Of a stretch of DNA of 5,361 nucleotides, positions 1 through 5,294 are shown one piece after another. The stretch is from Acidimicrobiales bacterium (lineage in GTDB: Bacteria; Actinomycetota; Acidimicrobiia; Acidimicrobiales; JANYDT01), in assembly GCA_025358985.1 (NCBI GenBank), contig JANYHQ010000744.1, positions 1 to 5,361 of the forward strand, given 5' to 3'. The position numbers were made by a program, and so were the translations under genes. Each line of letters starts with the position of its first letter. Within the stretch, counting starts at the first letter, position 1. The notes under the pieces are model-generated. The model made no database searches. It saw nothing but the letters and a program-made list of their open reading frames with translations, and was not told the DNA's origin.

Positions 1-13
1 AATTTGTAGCATC

Positions 14-45
14 CGAGGGAGTCACGAAGTTGAGTGACTCCCTCG
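14..45 (+). terminator. Perfect 12-bp stem-loop upstream of aglF
   Basis: Positions 14-25 (CGAGGGAGTCAC) are the exact reverse complement of 34-45 (GTGACTCCCTCG), with an 8-nt loop between them. Only a weak T-rich tail (TTCT) follows, so it is not a classic strong intrinsic terminator, though actinobacterial terminators often lack a long U-tract. It starts five bases after an in-frame TAG (7-9) that could end an upstream gene, probably the solute-binding protein. In sugar ABC operons such a hairpin between the binding protein and permease genes commonly lowers downstream expression or protects the upstream mRNA. The inverted repeat is seen directly; partial termination or mRNA stabilisation is inferred. 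Confidence 0.6.
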
Positions 46-91
46 TTCTGACTTCGGACCCGAGTATCCAAACAACATCACGAGAAACTGA

Positions 92-101
92 AGGGTAGGG
101 G
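92..101 (+). promoter_or_regulatory. Ribosome binding site of aglF
   Basis: The purine-rich stretch AGGGTAGGGG lies five bases before the ATG at 107 and is the only Shine-Dalgarno-like sequence near that start. It supports 107 as the initiation codon. No convincing promoter was recognised between the hairpin and this site, so the gene is probably read from a promoter further upstream. Confidence 0.6.
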
Positions 102-106
102 CGTGT

Positions 107-1102
107 ATGGGTGAGGTAATCGGAGCGCTATTGACTGTTGTACTGGGGCTCGGGGGCTTCGTCGGCGTCCTGTTGCTGATCTACACAGCCACCAATGCGC
201 TCCCCAAACGTTTCCGGGAAAGGGGGCAAATCGCCGTCTTCCTCGGCCCCGCCCTCATCCTCTTGGTGCTCGGGTTGGCCATACCGGCCGTCAGGTCCGT
301 ATGGATCAGTCTCCACTCCGACACCAAAGGGTTCCCCTTTGGTGGACTGGCCAACTACAAAACCATCTTCACGGAGAAGAACGGGCAAACCGCCGTCATC
401 AACTCGGTGCTGTGGGTGGTGGTAGGCGGCACGTTGAGCACTCTCATCGGGCTCACCATTGCTCGCTATGCCGACGGTCTCAAGGGTGAGCGGATTCTCA
501 AATCGCTCATCTTCATCCCCATCACGCTATCTCTGGCGGGCGCCGGAATCATTTGGAAGTTCGTCTACGACGGACCCCCGTTCAACTACGGACTGCTCAA
601 TGCCGTCACCAAGGCCATTCCCGGATGGCCAAAGGGTCTGGGCGGTGACGGCCAACGGCTTTGGCTCCTCGAACACGGGGCTTACATGAACACCATCTTG
701 TTGGTAATCATTCTCATCTGGGTGCAGACGGCGTTCGCCACCATCATCTTGTCGGCAGCCATCAAGGGCGTCCCTGAGGCGCTGGGTGAGGCAGCCCAGG
801 TTGACGGGGCCAACAGCCGGCAGGTGTTCTACAAGATCACGCTGCCGTACATCCGCCCGGCATTGCTCACGGTCATCTCCCTCGGGGCCATCGGCGCCCT
901 GAAGGCGTTCGATATTGTCCAGGCCACCACGGGCGGCAACTTCGGCACCAGCACCATCGCCAACGAGTCGTTCACCACCTTCTTCACCCAGAATCGCGAC
1001 GGGTTGGGTTCGGCTCTTGCGGTAGTGCTGTTCATCCTCGTGATCCCCGTGGTGATACTCAATCAACGGGGCCAAAAACTGGCTGCGGAGGTTGGACCAT
1101 GA
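107..1102 (+). CDS. aglF: Alpha-glucoside ABC transporter permease (AglF/MalF type)
   Basis: Inner-membrane permease of a CUT1-family (carbohydrate uptake) ABC importer, 331 aa. With a partner permease it forms the channel for an alpha-glucoside or oligosaccharide delivered by a binding protein. An extra N-terminal membrane segment (about residues 4-28) precedes a basic loop (KRFRERG, 34-40). Further hydrophobic segments lie near 42-68, 97-120, 130-153, 195-220, 250-268 and 300-319. The ATPase-docking EAA loop is clear: E228-A229-A230, G234, I244, L246-P247, matching EAA-x3-G-x9-I-x-LP. The N-terminal 'GALLT' membrane segment before the usual MalF-like core is as I recall it for AglF of the S. 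meliloti agl operon. The ATG follows AGGGG by five bases. Its stop overlaps the aglG start (ATGA). The family is secure; the substrate is inferred from the linked glucosidase. Confidence 0.92.
   Translation: MGEVIGALLTVVLGLGGFVGVLLLIYTATNALPKRFRERGQIAVFLGPALILLVLGLAIPAVRSVWISLHSDTKGFPFGGLANYKTIFTEKNGQTAVINSVLWVVVGGTLSTLIGLTIARYADGLKGERILKSLIFIPITLSLAGAGIIWKFVYDGPPFNYGLLNAVTKAIPGWPKGLGGDGQRLWLLEHGAYMNTILLVIILIWVQTAFATIILSAAIKGVPEALGEAAQVDGANSRQVFYKITLPYIRPALLTVISLGAIGALKAFDIVQATTGGNFGTSTIANESFTTFFTQNRDGLGSALAVVLFILVIPVVILNQRGQKLAAEVGP
1087..1091 (+). promoter_or_regulatory. Ribosome binding site of aglG
   Basis: GGAGG ends seven bases before the ATG at 1099 and lies inside the end of aglF. 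It is a near-ideal Shine-Dalgarno sequence and fixes the aglG start at the ATGA overlap. Confidence 0.8.
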
Positions 1103-2013
1103 CCGCGATACGTACGTCGCCCCCGATTGGCACCAAGGTGGCCACCACGTTGGGCACCCGGGCCGGAAAGGTCTTTGTATGGCTGATCGCCATTTTGTGG
1201 ACCGTTCCCACGTTCGGGTTGTTGGTGAGTTCCATCCGACCCGAACGCCAAATCAAATCGTCGGGATGGTGGACGTTCTTTGCGCATCCCACGTTCACCC
1301 TCGCCAACTACTCGTCGGTGCTGGGTTCCAAGTCCGGTATCAACCTGGGAAAGTACTTCCTGAACTCGGTGAAAATTGCGGTACCGGCCACCATCATCTC
1401 CGTGGTGGTGGCATCGCTGGCGGCCTATGCGTTCTCGTGGATGACGTTCAAGGGACGTGATTGGTTGTTCACCGCCGTAGTGGCCATGTTGGTGGTGCCA
1501 TTGCAGATGGCCATAGTGCCAGTATTGCGGCTGTTCCTGCGCGGCGCCCACATCGGGTCATTCCCCATTCTGCCCTCGTTGCATCTCAGCAACTCGGTGG
1601 TGGAGGTGTGGATTGCCCACGCCATATTCGGTATGCCGTTCTGCGTGTTCATGTTGAAGAACTTCGTTTCGGCCATCCCGGTTGATTTGGTGGAAGCCGC
1701 CCGTATCGACGGGGCCGGCCATCTCACGGTGTTCCGAAAGGTCATCATCCCGCTCTCGGTGCCCGCCTTGGCGTCGCTGGGGATCTTCCAGTTCTTGTTC
1801 ATCTGGAACGATTTCTTCATTGGCAAGATCTTTGGCGGTGAGGCCAACCAACCCATCACCGCCAAACTCGTACAGGTTTCGGGCAACCGTGGCCAGGATT
1901 GGCATCTGCTGACGTCGGCCGCATTCGTGTCGATGATCGTTCCGCTCATCGTGTTCTTCTCACTACAGCGCTTCTTCGTTCGCGGTCTGTTGGCTGGCTC
2001 CGTCAAAGGGTGA
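1099..2013 (+). CDS. aglG: Alpha-glucoside ABC transporter permease (AglG/MalG type)
   Basis: Second inner-membrane permease of the same CUT1 importer, 304 aa. It has a short cytoplasmic N-terminus and about six membrane segments (roughly 24-46, 88-113, 121-142, 165-188, 222-240 and 272-291). After the first segment comes a periplasmic-side stretch, SSIRPERQIKSSGWW (44-58), characteristic of AglG-like permeases. The EAA loop is E199-A200-A201, G205, V215, I217-P218, the contact site for the ATPase. The C-terminus (RFFVRGLLAGSVKG, 291-304) is the standard MalG-family ending. The ATG at 1099 overlaps the aglF stop by 4 bp and has GGAGG upstream, so the two permeases are probably made in equal amounts by coupled translation. 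Its stop in turn overlaps the GTG of the glucosidase gene. Family assignment is secure; alpha-glucoside specificity rests on context. Confidence 0.92.
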   Translation: MTAIRTSPPIGTKVATTLGTRAGKVFVWLIAILWTVPTFGLLVSSIRPERQIKSSGWWTFFAHPTFTLANYSSVLGSKSGINLGKYFLNSVKIAVPATIISVVVASLAAYAFSWMTFKGRDWLFTAVVAMLVVPLQMAIVPVLRLFLRGAHIGSFPILPSLHLSNSVVEVWIAHAIFGMPFCVFMLKNFVSAIPVDLVEAARIDGAGHLTVFRKVIIPLSVPALASLGIFQFLFIWNDFFIGKIFGGEANQPITAKLVQVSGNRGQDWHLLTSAAFVSMIVPLIVFFSLQRFFVRGLLAGSVKG

Positions 2014-3695
2014 GCACGAACGGCTCCGTCTCCGAGTGGTGGCGGAGCGCTGTCATTTACCAGGTATACATACGGAGTTTCGCCGACTCCGATGGGGATG
2101 GACTGGGAGACATCAACGGCATCCGGTCCCGGTTGCCACATCTCGTGGACCTCGGGGTGGACGCCATCTGGATCAACCCGTGGTACCCCTCCCCCATGGC
2201 CGACGCTGGCTATGACGTGTCCAACTACCGAGACGTGGAACCGCGCTTCGGCACCCTGGCCGAGGCGAAGTCCCTCATTGATGAAGCTCACGCCCTGGGT
2301 CTACGAGTGGTGCTCGACATCGTGCCCAACCACACCTCCGACCATCACCCCTGGTTCGTGGAGGCGTTGGCCGCCGAACAGGATTCGGCGGCCCGCGGTC
2401 GATATCTGTTCGCCGAAGGACAGGGCGAGGCCGGTGAGCACGAGCCCAACGACTGGCGCAGCGCCTTCGGCGGGCCAGCGTGGACCAGGGTGATGCAGTC
2501 CGATGGCACGCCCGGTCAGTGGTACTTGCATTTGTTCGCCCCTGAACAACCCGATCTCAACTGGAACAACACCGAGGTCCGTGCCGAGTTCGAGTCGATC
2601 CTGCGGTTCTGGTTCGACCGCGGTGTCGACGGTTTCCGTATTGACGTGGCCCATTCGTTGACCAAGCAGGACGGTTTTCCCGATGTCGGTCAGCGCCCTG
2701 TCGTCTCAGCCGACGGGGAGTGGCGTGATCATCCTCACTGGGACAGAGACGACGTACATGATGTGTATCGCTCGTGGCGGGCCGTGGCGGATTCCTACAG
2801 CCGGCCCCGGGTGTTTGTGGCCGAGGCCTGGGTGGAGCAGCCACACCGTTTGGCCCGGTACCTACGCCCTGATGAACTGCACACTGCCTTCAATTTCGAC
2901 TACCTCCGGGCACCATGGTTGGCCGCCCCACTTCAGGCCACCATCGACGCCACCCTCGTTCAACACGCCGCCGTGGGGGCGCCCCCCACGTGGGTACTGT
3001 CCAATCACGATGTTGCCCGGCACCCATCTCGCTATGCACGCGTACAAACAAGCAATCCACCGTTCACCCTGGATGGGTTGCTTGGTCACCCCGGGGACTT
3101 CGAGTTGGGCCTCAAACGAGCAAGGGCAGCGGCATTGCTCACGCTGGCACTTCCCGGGTCCGCGTACATTTATCAGGGCGAAGAATTGGGCCTGGCCGAA
3201 GTGGAGGATCTTGCGGAGTCTGTGCTCCAAGACCCCACCTGGAAACGCTCCGGACATACGCTGCGGGGACGCGACGGTTGTCGCGTCCCTATACCTTGGA
3301 GCGGCACCCAGTCGCCATTCGGCTTCAGTCCGCCCCATGCATCCTCACCCCCGTGGTTACCCCAACCCGTCTCGTGGGGGGCTGTAAGCGCCGAAGTGCT
3401 TGGCACCGAACCCGATTCCATGTTGGCGCTGTACCGGGCGGCGTTGCTGATCCGGCGTACCCATCCCGGCCTCGGGGACGGCCCCCTGCGATGGATCGAT
3501 ATGGCGCCGGGGGCATTGGCCTTTGAGCGAGGCCAAGGCTTTGTGTGCGTTGTTAATCTTTCCGCCGCCCCGGTTGTGGTGCCCGCCGATACCCTCATCA
3601 CGTTGGCCAGCGGTCCCTTGACGGTCAACGGTGACATTCCCCCTGACGTCGCCTTATGGGTTCAGCGGGGCAGTCCTTCCGCTTCAGCTTCCTAG
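2010..3695 (+). CDS. aglA: GH13 alpha-glucosidase (oligo-1,6-glucosidase/AglA-like)
   Basis: Cytoplasmic alpha-glucosidase, 561 aa, that would hydrolyse imported alpha-glucosides (maltose, trehalose- or isomaltose-type sugars) to glucose. The GH13 conserved regions are intact: region I D103-H108 (DIVPNH), region V Q180-N184 (QPDLN, typical of the oligo-1,6-glucosidase subfamily), region II with nucleophile D212 (GFRIDVAH), region III with acid/base E272 (AEAW), and region IV with stabiliser D334 (SNHD). A calcium-type loop is present at D26, D28, D30 and D34. R421-W430 (RDGCRVPIPW) is a stretch I associate with actinobacterial alpha-glucosidases. No signal peptide is seen. The GTG at 2010 overlaps the aglG stop (GTGA). 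The frame is open back to 1899, but homology begins at EWWRSAVIYQVY just after the GTG, which favours this start. AAAGG abuts the GTG too closely for a good ribosome site, so reinitiation after aglG is likely. Linkage (1,4 versus 1,6) cannot be settled here. Confidence 0.93.
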   Translation: MSTNGSVSEWWRSAVIYQVYIRSFADSDGDGLGDINGIRSRLPHLVDLGVDAIWINPWYPSPMADAGYDVSNYRDVEPRFGTLAEAKSLIDEAHALGLRVVLDIVPNHTSDHHPWFVEALAAEQDSAARGRYLFAEGQGEAGEHEPNDWRSAFGGPAWTRVMQSDGTPGQWYLHLFAPEQPDLNWNNTEVRAEFESILRFWFDRGVDGFRIDVAHSLTKQDGFPDVGQRPVVSADGEWRDHPHWDRDDVHDVYRSWRAVADSYSRPRVFVAEAWVEQPHRLARYLRPDELHTAFNFDYLRAPWLAAPLQATIDATLVQHAAVGAPPTWVLSNHDVARHPSRYARVQTSNPPFTLDGLLGHPGDFELGLKRARAAALLTLALPGSAYIYQGEELGLAEVEDLAESVLQDPTWKRSGHTLRGRDGCRVPIPWSGTQSPFGFSPPHASSPPWLPQPVSWGAVSAEVLGTEPDSMLALYRAALLIRRTHPGLGDGPLRWIDMAPGALAFERGQGFVCVVNLSAAPVVVPADTLITLASGPLTVNGDIPPDVALWVQRGSPSASAS

Positions 3696-3758
3696 GCGCG
3701 CATACGGATAGCCCAGCACCGATCGTCGAGGCATTTCCGTCACGAACAAAAGTAAGGG

Positions 3759-3787
3759 TTGCCGAAGCGGTCCTCGGTCCTCATACT
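3759..3787 (+). promoter_or_regulatory. Candidate sigma70-type promoter of the response regulator gene
   Basis: TTGCCG (3759-3764) and CATACT (3782-3787) are separated by exactly 17 bases and each matches four of six consensus positions (TTGACA, TATAAT). Transcription would begin near 3794, giving a leader of about 35 nt before the GTG at 3829. The surrounding gap, 3696-3828, carries no credible gene and no clear terminator for the agl operon. The match is moderate and has not been tested. Confidence 0.45.
3769..3782 (+). repeat. Tandem 7-bp direct repeat in promoter spacer
   Basis: GGTCCTC occurs twice back to back (3769-3775 and 3776-3782), filling most of the spacer between the putative -35 and -10 elements. 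OmpR/PhoB regulators bind direct repeats, so an autoregulatory operator is possible. However, the usual repeat phasing of that family is about 11 bp, not 7. The repeat is seen directly; the role is speculative. Confidence 0.35.
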
Positions 3788-3812
3788 AAGGGTGTTACCC
3801 CACAAGTTAGGC

Positions 3813-3817
3813 AGGAG
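3813..3817 (+). promoter_or_regulatory. Ribosome binding site deciding the response regulator start
   Basis: AGGAG is the only strong Shine-Dalgarno sequence in the leader. It precedes the GTG at 3829 by 11 bases, slightly long but usable. It overlaps the earlier GTG at 3817, which therefore cannot use it. The later in-frame ATG codons at 3853 and 3862 have no ribosome site of their own. Confidence 0.55.
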
Positions 3818-3828
3818 TGATTTTTCCC

Positions 3829-4620
3829 GTGACGACCCCCATCGCCGCCACCATGCCCCGCATGGACCCCATCCGCAGCTGTGCATTACCGGCGGACCAA
3901 ACAAGGACTCCCTCACTTGCTGGTGAACGCCCCAGAGTCCTCTTGGTGGAGGATGGCGACGAAGTTCGGACCATCCTGGCGTCGTTTCTGGAGAAGGAAG
4001 GGTTCGCTGTCACCTCCGTTGCCACTGGAGAAGACGCCCTTCACGAAGCGGAGCAAGCCACCTTTGCGGTGGTGGTACTTGATGTGGGGCTGCCTGGCAT
4101 CGATGGGTTCGAAACATGCCGTCTGCTGCGCCAGCGCTCGGATGCGCACGTCTTGATGCTGTCTGTACGTACCGATGAGGTGGACAAGATCGTGGGCTTT
4201 GCCACGGGGGCCGACGATTACGTCAACAAGCCATTTTCACCCCGAGAACTGGTAGCTCGTATGCGCGCTGCGGTCCGTCGCCAGGCTCCCACCGGCCGAG
4301 AGTGCCTGGAACTGGGGGCGCTCAGTATCGATGTAGATGCCCGGCAGGCAATCGTGCTCGGCACAGTGATCCCGCTCACCCGGATCGAGTTCGAGCTGCT
4401 GCTGATGTTGGCCAAGCGTGAAGGGCTTGTGGTCAGCCGTACCGAGCTGCTCACCGGCGTATGGGGACCAACGTGGGTGGACTCCGGGTCGGACCACCTC
4501 GTGGAAGTCCATATGTCGAACATGAGACGTAAGTTGATCGCTGCCGGTGGCGCAGGCATCGTGCGCACCGTTCGTCAACACGGTTACTGCATCGACAGTG
4601 GCCTACGTCTCAGCGCCTGA
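3829..4620 (+). CDS. OmpR/PhoB-family response regulator
   Basis: Two-component response regulator and DNA-binding transcription factor, 263 aa from the GTG at 3829. The receiver domain spans about residues 38-152, with acidic pocket E41-D42, phospho-acceptor D85 (LDVGLPG), switch residue S112 and the invariant K134-P135. The C-terminal winged-helix domain spans about 160-258, with recognition helix near 220-235 (DHLVEVHMSNMRRKL). Two oddities are visible. A proline-rich N-terminal extension of about 35 residues precedes the receiver, and no start codon lies closer to it than the ATG at 3862. The wing, normally like RGVGYR, reads RQHGYC. No histidine kinase gene is in the window, so it is an orphan as far as can be seen. 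The flgN-like gene starts about 90 bp downstream on the same strand, suggesting a role in motility control, but that is inferred from position only. Alternative starts are 3817, 3853 and 3862. Confidence 0.9.
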   Translation: MTTPIAATMPRMDPIRSCALPADQTRTPSLAGERPRVLLVEDGDEVRTILASFLEKEGFAVTSVATGEDALHEAEQATFAVVVLDVGLPGIDGFETCRLLRQRSDAHVLMLSVRTDEVDKIVGFATGADDYVNKPFSPRELVARMRAAVRRQAPTGRECLELGALSIDVDARQAIVLGTVIPLTRIEFELLLMLAKREGLVVSRTELLTGVWGPTWVDSGSDHLVEVHMSNMRRKLIAAGGAGIVRTVRQHGYCIDSGLRLSA

Positions 4621-4678
4621 GCACCTACTCAAATTCTCGTCGCAACGTTCGGCCAGTGGTCTCATGTCCAACAAAGTA

Positions 4679-4704
4679 CTCAAGTAGTGCGGCGTGCTGC
4701 CGAT
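4679..4704 (+). promoter_or_regulatory. Candidate flagellar-sigma (FliA/WhiG-type) promoter
   Basis: CTCA (4679-4682), 16 bases, then GCCGAT (4699-4704) resembles the CTCA-N15-17-GCCGAA pattern I recall for FliA-dependent flagellar promoters in actinomycetes, and the GCCGATAA -10 box of sigma28 enzymes in general. Transcription would begin just before the ATG at 4714, giving an almost leaderless flgN mRNA. This would agree with the lack of a ribosome binding site there. The motif is seen directly; its function is inferred. Confidence 0.45.
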
Positions 4705-4713
4705 TGGCCGAAC

Positions 4714-5181
4714 ATGAGTCTCTCGGAGATCAGTGCCGCTCTGTGGCGGGAGCGAAACCTGCTCGAAATGCTGTTGTTCAAGTTGGATGAGGTGCACTTG
4801 CTGCTCGCTTCCGGTGATTCGCGCTGGCTGGCACAGGCCACCAAAGAAGTGGAAGCGGTACTCGACGAGCTTCGGATGGCCGAGCTGCTGCGGGCCTGTC
4901 TTGTTGAGGCCCAGTCCCCGTCATTGGGGCTCGGCCCCAATGCCTCATTACGCTCGCTAGCGCTCGAGGCCTCAACACCGTGGAACGAACTACTCGGGGA
5001 GCACCGCACAGCGTTTCTTGCGCTCACCGATGAAATCAGTTCAGTGGCTCAAGCCAACCAAGAACTGTGGACGCAAGGCGCCTTTGCCACCCGTGGACTC
5101 TCGGACGAAGCGACACGTCACCACGGTGCTGTTGAACAGCGCGTCAGGGTTGCCAGCGATTCTTTGATGGTGGACCGCTAG
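4714..5181 (+). CDS. flgN: FlgN-like flagellar export chaperone
   Basis: Small helical cytoplasmic protein, 155 aa, of the FlgN type. In known systems FlgN binds the hook-filament junction proteins FlgK and FlgL and delivers them to the flagellar secretion apparatus. The N-terminal half is amphipathic helix rich in Leu and Glu (residues 3-31 and 36-62: LWRERNLLEMLLFKLDE, then a GDSRWLAQATKEVEAVLDEL stretch), which matches actinobacterial FlgN proteins as I remember them. The C-terminal part is also helical and polar. The ATG at 4714 is preferred because MSLSE is the usual N-terminus. An in-frame GTG at 4687 would add nine residues but would lie inside the proposed promoter. Neither start has a good ribosome site. 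It follows the response regulator and precedes an unidentified gene. The identification rests on helical pattern and remembered family similarity, not on catalytic motifs. Confidence 0.75.
   Translation: MSLSEISAALWRERNLLEMLLFKLDEVHLLLASGDSRWLAQATKEVEAVLDELRMAELLRACLVEAQSPSLGLGPNASLRSLALEASTPWNELLGEHRTAFLALTDEISSVAQANQELWTQGAFATRGLSDEATRHHGAVEQRVRVASDSLMVDR
4922..4942 (+). repeat. Perfect 9-bp hairpin inside flgN
   Basis: CATTGGGGC (4922-4930) is followed by a three-base loop and its exact complement GCCCCAATG (4934-4942). It encodes the SLGLGPNAS turn region of the FlgN-like protein. Such a strong GC stem inside a gene could slow ribosomes or cause transcription pausing, or may be incidental to GC-rich coding. 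Confidence 0.5.
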
Positions 5182-5217
5182 CGGTGCGTTCAGACCGCAA
5201 CTTGCGCCACGGTGGCG
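5174..5217 (+). repeat. Palindromes at the flgN stop and just downstream
   Basis: ACCGCTAGCGGT (5174-5185) is a perfect 12-bp palindrome containing the flgN stop codon, and ACCGC recurs at 5194-5198. A second inverted repeat follows (CGCCAC 5205-5210, one base, GTGGCG 5212-5217). There is no T-run after either, so these are weak candidates for a terminator or a regulatory structure between flgN and the next gene. The remaining gap (5218-5282) shows nothing recognisable. Confidence 0.3.
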
Positions 5218-5282
5218 GCGAACGTCGTTGCGACCGGTTGGTAGATCACCGCGCCAAGCAACCAGACGGGCAATATGGGGTC

Positions 5283-5290
5283 AAAGGGGA
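5283..5290 (+). promoter_or_regulatory. Ribosome binding site of the partial last gene
   Basis: AAAGGGGA ends four bases before the ATG at 5295 and supports that codon as the start. The frame is open further upstream to a GTG at 5184, but that codon has no comparable ribosome site. Confidence 0.5.
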
Positions 5291-5294
5291 TGCC

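Noticed and set aside
527..1075. Long open frame on the minus strand opposite aglF
   Set aside because: It is fully antisense to a clear permease, has a composition typical of a mirror frame in GC-rich DNA (many His, Asp, Gly, Arg) and no family resemblance.
1899..2009. Longer N-terminus for the alpha-glucosidase, starting at the TTG at 1899
   Set aside because: This stretch overlaps the aglG C-terminal coding region in another frame and encodes arginine-rich sequence unlike GH13 N-termini. The GTG at 2010 lies just before the first conserved residues.
1425..2291. Long minus-strand open frame (288 codons) opposite aglG and aglA
   Set aside because: It spans the overlap of two well-supported genes in antisense, shows no domain or ribosome site, and is best explained by codon bias of the real genes.
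2683..3387. Plus-strand open frame inside the alpha-glucosidase gene
   Set aside because: It is a shifted-frame shadow. The GH13 frame is intact throughout, with all catalytic residues present on both sides, so no frameshift needs to be invoked.
3696..3758. Terminator for the agl operon
   Set aside because: Only five-base complementary segments far apart (ACGGA and TCCGT) were found and no T-run, so a terminator cannot be supported.
3739..3766. Possible flagellar-sigma promoter GTCA-N18-GCCGAA before the response regulator
   Set aside because: The first box has a mismatch and the spacer is longer than the 15-17 bases expected. It overlaps a better-spaced sigma70-type candidate, so it is not annotated, although GCCGAA itself is intact.
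5184..5294. Upstream extension of the last gene from a GTG at 5184
   Set aside because: The frame is open, but the encoded segment is Arg/Gly/Asp-rich and the GTG lacks a ribosome site, while the ATG at 5295 has a good one.
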